Positions 25,352 to 32,348 of a stretch of 64,000 nt of DNA are shown here, piece after piece. The position numbers and the translations under genes were made by a program. This stretch comes from Bog-756 sp963699105 (GTDB lineage Bacteria; Actinomycetota; Acidimicrobiia; Acidimicrobiales; RAAP-2), in NCBI GenBank assembly GCA_963699105.1, contig CAVOTI010000003.1, positions 372,001 to 436,000 on the forward strand. The letters run 5' to 3'. The stretch's first letter is position 1, and each line of letters starts with the position of its first letter. A model generated the notes under the pieces. It made no database searches, had not been told where the DNA came from, and saw only the letters and a list, made by a program, of their open reading frames with translations.

Positions 25352-26587
25352 GGCGGGTTCAAGGGGTCCGCGGACGATCTTGGTGAGTTCCCGACACTGG
25401 TCGGGACGAACCAAGGAGGTTGAGCGTGGCACCCCTATTGACCCGAGAGCAGAAGCGCCTGGCGGTGCGGCTTCGAGGCCAAGGTCTGGACTGGAAGGAG
25501 ATCGCCCTTGCCTGTGAATGTTCGGTCGATTCGATCCGCTTCTACGATCGCCCCGAGCTGCTCCAGCGGAGGAGCCTGCCGGCAGCCTGGGTTCCCCCGG
25601 CCGGACGGCTGAGCTTCGAGGACCGAGAAGAGATCGTGATCGGGCTGGCCCGAGGCGAAACCTTCACCTCCATCGCCCGGCGGATCAAACGGGCTCCGTC
25701 GACGGTCAGCCGGGAGGTGGCAGCCAACGGGGGACGGGGGGACTACCGGCCCTGGGCCGCCTATCTGCGGGCCTACGCCCGGTCCCGGCGGCCCAAGCCC
25801 ACCAAGCTGGCCTCGAGTCAGGAGCTGTTGGCCGAGGTCATCGCCGGACTGAAGAAGTTCTGGTCCCCCGAGGAGATCGCCAAACGCTTGCGCCTGGACC
25901 ATCCAGACGATCCGATGATGCAGGTGAGCCACGAGACCATCTACCAGTCCCTCTACGTCCAGGGTCGGGGGGAGCTCCGCCGGGAGCTGGCCCGCTGTTT
26001 GCGCAGTGGCCGGGCCACCCGGAGGCCTCAGGGCCGGGACGAGACCCGAGGCAGGATCAAAGACATGGTGATGATCTCCGAGCGCCCGGCCGAGGTGGAG
26101 GACCGGGCCGTCCCCGGCAACTGGGAAGGTGACCTGATCCAGGGCAGGAACAACCGCTCAGCGGTCGGGACCCTGGTCGAGCGGTCCACCCGGTTCGTGC
26201 TGCTGTTGCACCTGGGTGAGGGCAAGGACGCCTGGTCGGTCAAAGAGGCCATGCAAAAGGCCATCGCCACCCTTCCCTCCAGGCTGGTCAAGACCATCAC
26301 TTGGGACCAGGGAGCTGAGATGGCCCGCCACCTCGAGTTCACTGTCGAGACCGGCATCCCGGTCTACTTCTGCGACCCCCACAGCCCCTGGCAGCGAGGA
26401 TCCAACGAAAACACCAACGGGCTGCTCCGCCAATACATGCCCAAGGGGACCGATCTCTCGGTCCACACCCCCGAGGATCTGGACCGGATCGCCTGGAGCC
26501 TCAACGACCGACCTCGCAAGACCCTCGGATTTCTGAAACCATCAGAGAAGCTCGCCGAGTTTCTTGCGCAGACCGGTTGAACCCGCC
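25352..26587 (+). mobile_element. IS30-family insertion sequence
   Basis: The element is 1236 bp. GGCGGGTTCAA starts the left end (25352) and its complement TTGAACCCGCC closes the right end (26587). The match extends imperfectly (GGTC and GCG inside). AAG flanks both sides (25349-25351 and 26588-26590), a 3-bp target duplication as expected for IS30. It begins 45 bp after the IS66-like element. The stop codon of its transposase lies inside the right inverted repeat. Confidence 0.85.
25426..26580 (+). CDS. IS30-family transposase
   Basis: The 384-residue transposase appears complete. It has an N-terminal HTH (LTREQKRLAVRLRGQGLDWK), a second HTH of the IS30 type (LSFEDREEIVIGLARGETFT, then SIARRIKRAPSTVSREVAAN) and the catalytic core with D in NWEGDLIQG, D in TWDQGAEM and E in RGSNENTNGLLRQYMPKGTD. 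That is the IS30 DDE arrangement with the family's NENTNG signature. GTG 25426 has AAGGAGG upstream. No lesion is seen, so the element may still be mobile. Confidence 0.92.
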   Translation: MAPLLTREQKRLAVRLRGQGLDWKEIALACECSVDSIRFYDRPELLQRRSLPAAWVPPAGRLSFEDREEIVIGLARGETFTSIARRIKRAPSTVSREVAANGGRGDYRPWAAYLRAYARSRRPKPTKLASSQELLAEVIAGLKKFWSPEEIAKRLRLDHPDDPMMQVSHETIYQSLYVQGRGELRRELARCLRSGRATRRPQGRDETRGRIKDMVMISERPAEVEDRAVPGNWEGDLIQGRNNRSAVGTLVERSTRFVLLLHLGEGKDAWSVKEAMQKAIATLPSRLVKTITWDQGAEMARHLEFTVETGIPVYFCDPHSPWQRGSNENTNGLLRQYMPKGTDLSVHTPEDLDRIAWSLNDRPRKTLGFLKPSEKLAEFLAQTG

Positions 26588-26600
26588 AAGTGGCCGACGC

Positions 26601-26650
26601 CGGGATCGCCCCGGATCGACGGGATCGCCCCGGATCGCCGGGATCGCCCC
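26601..26650. repeat. 19-20 bp GGGATCGCCCCGGATCG tandem repeat
   Basis: Two and a half copies of CGGGATCGCCCCGGATCGAC-type units lie directly after the IS30 right end. They contain repeated GATC palindromic cores. No gene overlaps them on the plus strand. Confidence 0.6.
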
Positions 26651-26745
26651 GCACCCACCTGTTCTGCCGGCGCCCTTCACGGTCCGGCCGTCGGTGAGCA
26701 ATCTGCTCCCGGCGCCTCCTCGGGCCCACCGGAGAGCAGGCCATA

Positions 26746-26800
26746 AATACTCGGTGGGGTCCACTCTTTTCGTGCCTGGGGCGGCGGGAACCCGAGTATT
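26746..26800 (+). promoter_or_regulatory. Inverted half sites upstream of the LuxR gene
   Basis: AATACTCGG (26746-26754) and CCGAGTATT (26792-26800) are a perfect 9-bp inverted repeat with 37 bases between, about 100-155 bp before the ATG at 26902. The long spacing suggests two separate binding half sites, or a looped complex, rather than a simple hairpin. No matching pair was found upstream of the paralogous gene at 36933. Confidence 0.4.
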
Positions 26801-26901
26801 CGAGCCGCCGGATCCCGGGAAAATGGAATAGATTGGCGGCACAGCTTCTGCCAGTAGAAACTACGGCCCGATCGGAGCTTTCAGGCGCGAGGAATCCGAC
26901 G

Positions 26902-27966
26902 ATGTCGCTGAGGCGCGGGGCGATCTCAGTAGTACTGGCCACCGACAGCTCCCTGATCGGGGACGGTCTCGTTTCACTATTGGCCACCATCGAGGACGTG
27001 GCCGTCGTCGGACGGACGGCGAGCTACCTCCAGCTGCTCGAGCTGGTGGAGGAGGTCCGGCCGGACGGCGCCATCGTCACCATGCGCTCGCCGCTCGCCT
27101 GCAAAGCCGCATCAGTCGTCGTCGCCGTCCACCGGCTCCGGCACGTGTTCCCCCGCCTGGGCGTGGTGGTCGTCTCCGACCACGACGGCGGATCGGCCCG
27201 GGAGCTGCTCCGGGACGGGGCGGCGAGCATCGCCTACCTGATGGACGAACAGCTCCTCGACGTGGGGATGCTGCTCGATGCTCTGCGCGAGGTGTGCGCC
27301 GGTCGATCCGTTCTCGACCCCGGTGTGGTCGACGCGCTGGTGAATCACTACGGGAGGGCCCCGGCCGAGGAGCTGACCCGTCGCGAGCCCGACGTGCTGG
27401 CTCGGATCTCGATGGGCCTTTCCAATCAGGCCATCGCCTCGGAGCTGCACATCTCGGTCAAGGCCATCGAAAAGGACATCACCGCCATCTTCCGAAAGCT
27501 CGATCTCCCCGACCGGACTTTCGTGGACCGCCGGGTGTCGGCCGCCATCAGATTCCTCCAGACCCGGGAGAACCCGTTCGGAACCAAGTCCCCGGCCGTC
27601 GGAGCCTATGAAGACGGAGCCGATGAAGAAGAAGGCCTCCCCTGGGCCACGGTGATCGAGCATGGCCCAGGCCGGGCTACCGACTCCTTCGCCGAGCGTC
27701 TCGGTGACATCGGGTCAGGGGGCGGGAGCGGAGGCGGCCAACCGGTGTTGACCGCCTCCATCGACGGGCAGCGATCCGGTGCTGAGCGGATCCGAGCGGG
27801 ACAGGTACCAACCCTGACCCAGGGTGGCGCCCAGAGCCAGCGCCCGTCGCAGGTGGGCTCCGCTCTCGATGCCCTCGGCAATCACGGTGGCGCCGTTCCG
27901 CCCCACATAGGAGGCGATTCCGTCGGCGATGGCGGCGTGCCCCCGGTTCGGCCACTCCTGCAGTAA
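26902..27966 (+). CDS. LuxR-type regulator with pseudo-receiver domain (paralogue 1)
   Basis: The 354-residue protein has an N-terminal receiver-like domain (about 8-135) and a LuxR HTH (about 157-215: LTRREPDVLARISMGLSNQA, ASELHISVKAIEKDITAIFR). The residues of phosphoryl transfer are missing: the DD pair reads TDSS, the acceptor Asp is Thr60 (PDGAIVTMRSP) and the switch Lys site reads IAYLMDE. It is therefore an orphan, non-canonical response regulator. The last 84 codons overlap the convergent EAL gene, are Gly-rich, and have no counterpart in the paralogue at 36933-37709, so a lost stop codon is likely. ATG 26902 follows GAGGAAT. Confidence 0.85.
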   Translation: MSLRRGAISVVLATDSSLIGDGLVSLLATIEDVAVVGRTASYLQLLELVEEVRPDGAIVTMRSPLACKAASVVVAVHRLRHVFPRLGVVVVSDHDGGSARELLRDGAASIAYLMDEQLLDVGMLLDALREVCAGRSVLDPGVVDALVNHYGRAPAEELTRREPDVLARISMGLSNQAIASELHISVKAIEKDITAIFRKLDLPDRTFVDRRVSAAIRFLQTRENPFGTKSPAVGAYEDGADEEEGLPWATVIEHGPGRATDSFAERLGDIGSGGGSGGGQPVLTASIDGQRSGAERIRAGQVPTLTQGGAQSQRPSQVGSALDALGNHGGAVPPHIGGDSVGDGGVPPVRPLLQ

Positions 27967-28512
27967 CGACATGTCGAGCTTGATCACGTCCGGAGCGATG
28001 AACGGGAGGAAGGCCAGCGAATCGGGCACGGCTCCCACATCGTCGAGGGCGATCCCGCATCCTGCCATCCTGAGCTGGTGCACGGCCCGCAGGAGCTCGG
28101 CCGGGCGCAACAGCAGGCCCCGTTCGGTGATCTCCACCACCAGGCCGGCCCGGTCCTCGACCCGGCTCACCAGGCGGTCGACGGTGTAGGGACCGATCAC
28201 CGAGGGCTCGAGATTGACGAAGAGGTGATGGCGGAGCATCAGGCCGGAAGCAACGGCGTCGTCGATGACCGCATTGCGGCAGGCTTCGTCGAGCTCTCCC
28301 AACCGTCCCTGCTCGGTGGCCCACTCGAGGGCCCGGGCCGGCATGATTCCCAAGCTCGGCCAACGAGCCAGCCCCTCGGCCCCGACCGGTTCACCGGTGC
28401 CGAGATCGAAGATCGGCTCGTACCGGGGCTGCAGGTTCCGTCGGTCCAACAGGTCGTCGAACGTCATCCTCGACCGTCGGGAGCCTCTTCCCGGGCGGGT
28501 GAGAGAAGTCAT
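27715..28512 (-). CDS. EAL-domain protein with altered motifs
   Basis: The 265-residue protein is a lone EAL domain (cyclic-di-GMP phosphodiesterase fold). Key positions: EAL reads EGL (GAEGLARW), the NxxE-type strand reads FVNLEPS, EITERGLL keeps its Glu, the loop-6 DDFGTGYSS is changed to DDVGAVPDS, and KLDMS, VIAEGIES and LGQGWYL keep K, E and Q. Most metal ligands remain, but loop 6, which orders metals and dimers, is degenerate. It may be weakly active or a c-di-GMP receptor. It is transcribed toward the pseudo-receiver regulator and overlaps it tail to tail by 252 bp. Confidence 0.8.
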   Translation of the reverse strand: MTSLTRPGRGSRRSRMTFDDLLDRRNLQPRYEPIFDLGTGEPVGAEGLARWPSLGIMPARALEWATEQGRLGELDEACRNAVIDDAVASGLMLRHHLFVNLEPSVIGPYTVDRLVSRVEDRAGLVVEITERGLLLRPAELLRAVHQLRMAGCGIALDDVGAVPDSLAFLPFIAPDVIKLDMSLLQEWPNRGHAAIADGIASYVGRNGATVIAEGIESGAHLRRALALGATLGQGWYLSRSDPLSTGSLPVDGGGQHRLAASAPAP

Positions 28513-28546
28513 CGGGGTGGCTCCATTGGGCCGGATCGGTACCCGG

Positions 28547-29623
28547 TCACCCCTGCGGAAGCAGGCTGTTGGTGTAGTCGTCGGACGCCAGAGGCGGAGT
28601 CGTGCCCTTGAAGAGGCCGCCTTCGGCCATGATTTGGGTGATACCGGAGAAGCTGGCGTCGGACAGCGAGCCCCACTGTCCGGCGGCATCGAGGAACGTC
28701 GGAGCGGTGGCATTCCCGGTGGCCACGATGATGTTCTGGCCGTGCTCGAGGGCCGTCTTGTTCTCCTCGATCAGGTCCTGTTCGGCCTGGGCCGGATGCT
28801 GGGCCGCGAAGATGTAGCCCTCGGACAGGGCGGCGAGTCCGCTGCGCAGGAGAGCGGGGTCGTGGTCGATCTCGGCGTCGGTGGCCGCCAGCGAATCGTC
28901 GGGGAAGCTGGCCGCCGACCCCAGGTAGTTGCGGATCGGGAAGAGGCGGAGCTTGGCCCCCTGGAGCTCGGCCGTCACGTCGTCGATGCCCCCGAACATG
29001 GTCGAATAGGCCACCCGTTTGGCCGCCAGGGCCTGGTAGGCGGTGCCGTTGAGCACCACTTCCCGGTAGACGGGATCGGCCACCCCGACCTTCTTGAAGA
29101 TGGTCTTGATGATGGGGGGGTCGCTCGGGACCCCGAAACCGCCGTAGAGCTTGCCACTCAACTGGGCCGGCGATGTGTAGGGCGAGGACTGCAGGACGGC
29201 CAGCTCGATGGTGTTCACCTGGGTGAGGCCGGCCACGGCTCGGTACTTCAACCCCGAGGCCCGGTAGGCGGGGATGTTCGGCGGATAGGTGAAGGCGAGA
29301 TCGGTCTTCCCCGCACTCAGCAGGGTCTCGCCGGCCGTGCCCGAATAGGGGATGATCACCGGCTTGATGCCCTGAGCGGTGAAGAACCCGTTCACGATGG
29401 CCGCATAGATGCCGAGGAAGTCGACGTTGGGTGTCCAGTCGAGGGCGATCCGGAGCGGCCGGAGGCCCGACGACGAGCTCGATTTGGAGGAGCTCGCCGT
29501 GGTGGTCGACGGAGAGGTGGAAGTGGTCGGGGAGGCCGAGCTGGCCCCGCAGGCCGCCAACGTCACCCCGATGGCCACCACGGACACCATCGAGACCAGG
29601 CGGAGGCTGACACTGCGACGCAT
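28547..29623 (-). CDS. NMT1/ThiY-type ABC substrate-binding lipoprotein
   Basis: The product of about 358 residues has a lipobox signal (VSVVAIGVTLAACG), a Ser/Thr linker and an NMT1-type periplasmic-binding fold: LRIALDWTPNVDFLGIYAAI, GFFTAQGIKPVIIPYSGTAG, DLAFTYPPNIPAYRASG and a C-terminal helix set. The LDWTPNxxH/FxGIY phrase is shared by ThiY/HMP-binding and related N-aminopyrimidine or nitrate/sulfonate-type proteins. It lies divergent from its permease and ATPase. I saw no TPP riboswitch in the gap, so a thiamine-precursor role is not supported beyond resemblance. ATG 29623 or 29632. Confidence 0.85.
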   Translation of the reverse strand: MRRSVSLRLVSMVSVVAIGVTLAACGASSASPTTSTSPSTTTASSSKSSSSSGLRPLRIALDWTPNVDFLGIYAAIVNGFFTAQGIKPVIIPYSGTAGETLLSAGKTDLAFTYPPNIPAYRASGLKYRAVAGLTQVNTIELAVLQSSPYTSPAQLSGKLYGGFGVPSDPPIIKTIFKKVGVADPVYREVVLNGTAYQALAAKRVAYSTMFGGIDDVTAELQGAKLRLFPIRNYLGSAASFPDDSLAATDAEIDHDPALLRSGLAALSEGYIFAAQHPAQAEQDLIEENKTALEHGQNIIVATGNATAPTFLDAAGQWGSLSDASFSGITQIMAEGGLFKGTTPPLASDDYTNSLLPQG

Positions 29624-29792
29624 TGGGGGCATATCTGGCGGTCCATTCGGCGGCTTCGGCACGACCATGAGGTGCGCGCTGTTAGAATTGGCACACCGTA
29701 TCGGCTGGTGGCAGACCCGGAGCACCATCCCTCTCTCTACCACTGAATTTACCGGCTATATCGGGATTCAGACTGTCTACGATGGGCTGCGC

Positions 29793-30704
29793 ATGACATC
29801 GTTGATCCGACCCGGAACAACCGTTGCCCCCGGGGAGTCCGTGCCGCCTGTCGGTATGGGGGACGGCACGGGATCGGCGCCGCCGTCTCCGACATCTCCC
29901 CCCTCCCGATCTCCGGCATCTCCGCCCAATCGGTGGAGTCGGATCCGCCGGCGGCTGGCCATCATCCTGCCCCCGGTGGCGGTGCTGGCCGCCTGCCTGG
30001 CCGTCTGGCAACTCTTCGTGTCGGTGCGCCACGTCAGCCCGCTGGTGCTGCCGGGACCGGACCTCATCGTCCGCTCGACCTGGAACGACCGGGTCGACAT
30101 CTGGCCCGCCATCGGCGTCACCACCGAAGAGGCGCTGCTCGGTATGGCCCTCGCCATCGTCGTGGCCGTCGTCGTCGCCATCGCCATCGACTCGTTCCGA
30201 CCGATCCGGGGCAGCCTGTACCCGCTCATCGTGGCCTCGCAGACCGTGCCCATCATCGCCCTGGCCCCGCTGGTGGTGGTGTGGTGGGGCTTCGGGATCC
30301 TCCCCAAGGTCGTGCTGGTCGCCCTGTTCAGCTTCTTCCCGATCTCGGTGGGGCTGGTCCAGGGTCTGGCCTCGGCCGATCCCGACGCCATGAACCTGCT
30401 TCGCACCATGCGGGCCAACCGGTTCCAGCTCCTGTGGCGGGTGCGGCTGCCCAGTGCCCTCCCCCAGTTCTTCACCGGACTGAAGATCTCGGTCACCTAC
30501 GCCTACAGCGCCGCCATCGTGGCCGAGTTCCTCGGGGCCCAGCAGGGTCTGGGCGTGTACATGACCACGGCGGCCAGAGCCGCCCCCATGCGGACGGATC
30601 TGGTACTCGGGGCGGTCTTCGTGATCGCCTTCCTCACCATCGCCCTGTTCGCCGTGGTCGGTGTGGTCGAACGACTGGCCATGCCGTGGACACCCCGGTC
30701 GTGA
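29793..30704 (+). CDS. ABC transporter permease (SsuC/ThiX type)
   Basis: The 303-residue protein has a Pro/Ser-rich cytoplasmic N-tail, then six helices with the binding-protein-dependent permease motif EFLGAQQGLGVYMTTA (EAA-like loop, cytoplasmic coupling to the ATPase). The TVPIIALAPLVVVWWGFGIL and FFPISVGLVQGLASADPDAM segments are typical of the SsuC/TauC/ThiX group. The ATPase gene overlaps its stop (GTGA). With the divergent binding lipoprotein it completes an importer. Confidence 0.88.
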   Translation: MTSLIRPGTTVAPGESVPPVGMGDGTGSAPPSPTSPPSRSPASPPNRWSRIRRRLAIILPPVAVLAACLAVWQLFVSVRHVSPLVLPGPDLIVRSTWNDRVDIWPAIGVTTEEALLGMALAIVVAVVVAIAIDSFRPIRGSLYPLIVASQTVPIIALAPLVVVWWGFGILPKVVLVALFSFFPISVGLVQGLASADPDAMNLLRTMRANRFQLLWRVRLPSALPQFFTGLKISVTYAYSAAIVAEFLGAQQGLGVYMTTAARAAPMRTDLVLGAVFVIAFLTIALFAVVGVVERLAMPWTPRS

Positions 30705-31504
30705 CCGGCCCCCGGCCCGTCCTCGAGCTGCGGGGAGTGACGAAGCACTACTCGGGCAACGACGGCGAGGTCGAAGCCGTGGACGGTGTCGATCTGGTGG
30801 CGGCCGAGGGCGAGTTCGTGTCCCTGATCGGACCCAGCGGCTGTGGGAAGAGCTCGCTGTTCAACATCGTGGCCGGGCTCCAGGACGCCACCGGCGGCCA
30901 GGTGCTGATCAACGGCCAGGAGCTCGGCGACCGGCTCGGTGCCAGTGCCTACATGCCCCAACACGACGCTCTCCTCGATTGGAGGCGGGTGATCGACAAC
31001 GTCGCCCTGTCGCTCGAGCTCCAAGGGATCGGGCGCAGTCAGGCGCGCCGACGGGCGCGGCCGCTCCTCGAACGGTTCGGCCTGGGCGAATTCGTCCGGG
31101 CCTGGCCGTGGCAGCTGTCCGGCGGCATGCGTCAGCGGGTGGCCTTCTTGAGGACGGTGATCGCCGATCGCTCGCTGCTCCTGCTGGACGAGCCGTTCGG
31201 CTCGCTCGACGGGATCACCCGGGCCGATCTGCAGCAGTGGCTGAGCCAGGTGTGGGCCGAAGTCGGCTCGACGGTACTCCTGGTGACCCACGACATCACC
31301 GAGGCCGTGCTCCTCTCGGATCGGATCTACGTCATGAGCCCCCGCCCGGGCCGCATCACCGCCACCATCGACGTCGACCTGCCCCGGCCCCGCACCGCCG
31401 TGCTGCAGGACGATCCGGCCTTCGTGGCCACCGAGCAACGCCTTCGCCGCGAGCTGAACTCGGCGCTCCTGTCATGGGGTGAGTTCTCGACCATCCGTCG
31501 GTGA
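30701..31504 (+). CDS. ABC transporter ATP-binding protein (SsuB/ThiZ type)
   Basis: The 267-residue ATPase has Walker A GPSGCGKSS (about 44-52), the Q-loop YMPQHDALLDWRRVIDNVAL, signature LSGGMRQRVAF, Walker B LLLLDEPFGSLD and H-loop VTHDITEAVLLSDRI. This is the nitrate/sulfonate/taurine-type importer ATPase. GTG 30701 overlaps the permease stop; GTG 30686 is an alternative. It energises uptake with the adjacent permease and the divergent NMT1-type lipoprotein. Confidence 0.9.
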   Translation: MTGPRPVLELRGVTKHYSGNDGEVEAVDGVDLVAAEGEFVSLIGPSGCGKSSLFNIVAGLQDATGGQVLINGQELGDRLGASAYMPQHDALLDWRRVIDNVALSLELQGIGRSQARRRARPLLERFGLGEFVRAWPWQLSGGMRQRVAFLRTVIADRSLLLLDEPFGSLDGITRADLQQWLSQVWAEVGSTVLLVTHDITEAVLLSDRIYVMSPRPGRITATIDVDLPRPRTAVLQDDPAFVATEQRLRRELNSALLSWGEFSTIRR

Positions 31505-31573
31505 CGGAGGCCGGCGGACGGTAACGCCGTCGGGGCCCCGGGGGCGCGGGATCACCGGGGCCCGGGGGCCCGG

Positions 31574-32161
31574 TCACCGGCGGGCGAAACGGTCTCCCCA
31601 CGGGTCGTCACCGGCCGGACCGCTGTTGTCGACCACCAGATCGGCCCGGTCGGCGGTGCCGGCACCGGCCTGCAGCGCCCACTCCTGTTTGCTCCATCGA
31701 TCGAAATTCGGGGCGTAGTGCGCCCAGTCCTCCCGGGCCTGGAGGCGGCGCAGGCGGTCGTCGGCCGGAGTGTCGAGCCACACGAGGTAGGACAGGTAGT
31801 CGGCCACCGGCGGGACGCCGACGCAGCACCCCTCGACCACCAGGACGTCGCTCACCGGGACGTCGACCCACTCGGCGGGCCGGTCCTCGACCCAGTCGAA
31901 CCGGCGCCAGCGTCCGGGCTCGCCCCGGGCCAGCGGATCGAGGATCCACTCGGCCACGGCCACCAGCGACGCCTCCAGCCCGTCCCATCCGGGCACCAGG
32001 GCGTCGCTGCTCACTGAGGGGACGGACAGTTCGGCCGATAGGCGGGCGGCGAACGTGGTCTTCCCCGCCCCCGACAGGCCGTCGACCCCCACCACCAGGC
32101 ACCGTCGGTCGCCCGGCCGGCGCCGGGCGCGGATCGACTCGGCCAGCGCCTCGAAGGTCAT
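31574..32161 (-). CDS. P-loop kinase, uridine-kinase-like
   Basis: The protein of about 195 residues has Walker A GVDGLSGAGKTTFAARL near the N-terminus, a DALVPGWDGLEASL substrate region, VLVVEGCCVGV (Walker B-like strand) and a lid region LRRLQAREDWAHYAPNFDRW. The layout is that of uridine kinase/AAA_18-type nucleoside or small-molecule kinases common in actinobacteria. The frame extends to GTG/ATG codons up to 32308, but ATG 32161 begins the conserved part. It converges on the ABC ATPase gene across GC-rich hairpin-forming DNA (about 31550-31575). Confidence 0.75.
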   Translation of the reverse strand: MTFEALAESIRARRRPGDRRCLVVGVDGLSGAGKTTFAARLSAELSVPSVSSDALVPGWDGLEASLVAVAEWILDPLARGEPGRWRRFDWVEDRPAEWVDVPVSDVLVVEGCCVGVPPVADYLSYLVWLDTPADDRLRRLQAREDWAHYAPNFDRWSKQEWALQAGAGTADRADLVVDNSGPAGDDPWGDRFARR

Positions 32162-32348
32162 GGTCCCCACCGGTTCATTCTCGTCAGAGTGGCGGCCGAC
32201 CGGCCAGCGCAGGCCCGGGACCGGTGCCACCTGCCCGAATGCGGTGATCCCGCCGGCCGGGGGGGGCGGGCACCCCTCAATGTCGTCACCGGTCGTGTCG
32301 ATACTCACAGATAGCTGGTCACAACACCGTTCACGGAAGGGGATTCAG

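Noticed and set aside
29624..29792. Possible TPP riboswitch upstream of the NMT1-type transporter
   Set aside because: The CUGAGA and ACCUGAUCUGG-type core motifs are absent on both strands of this gap.
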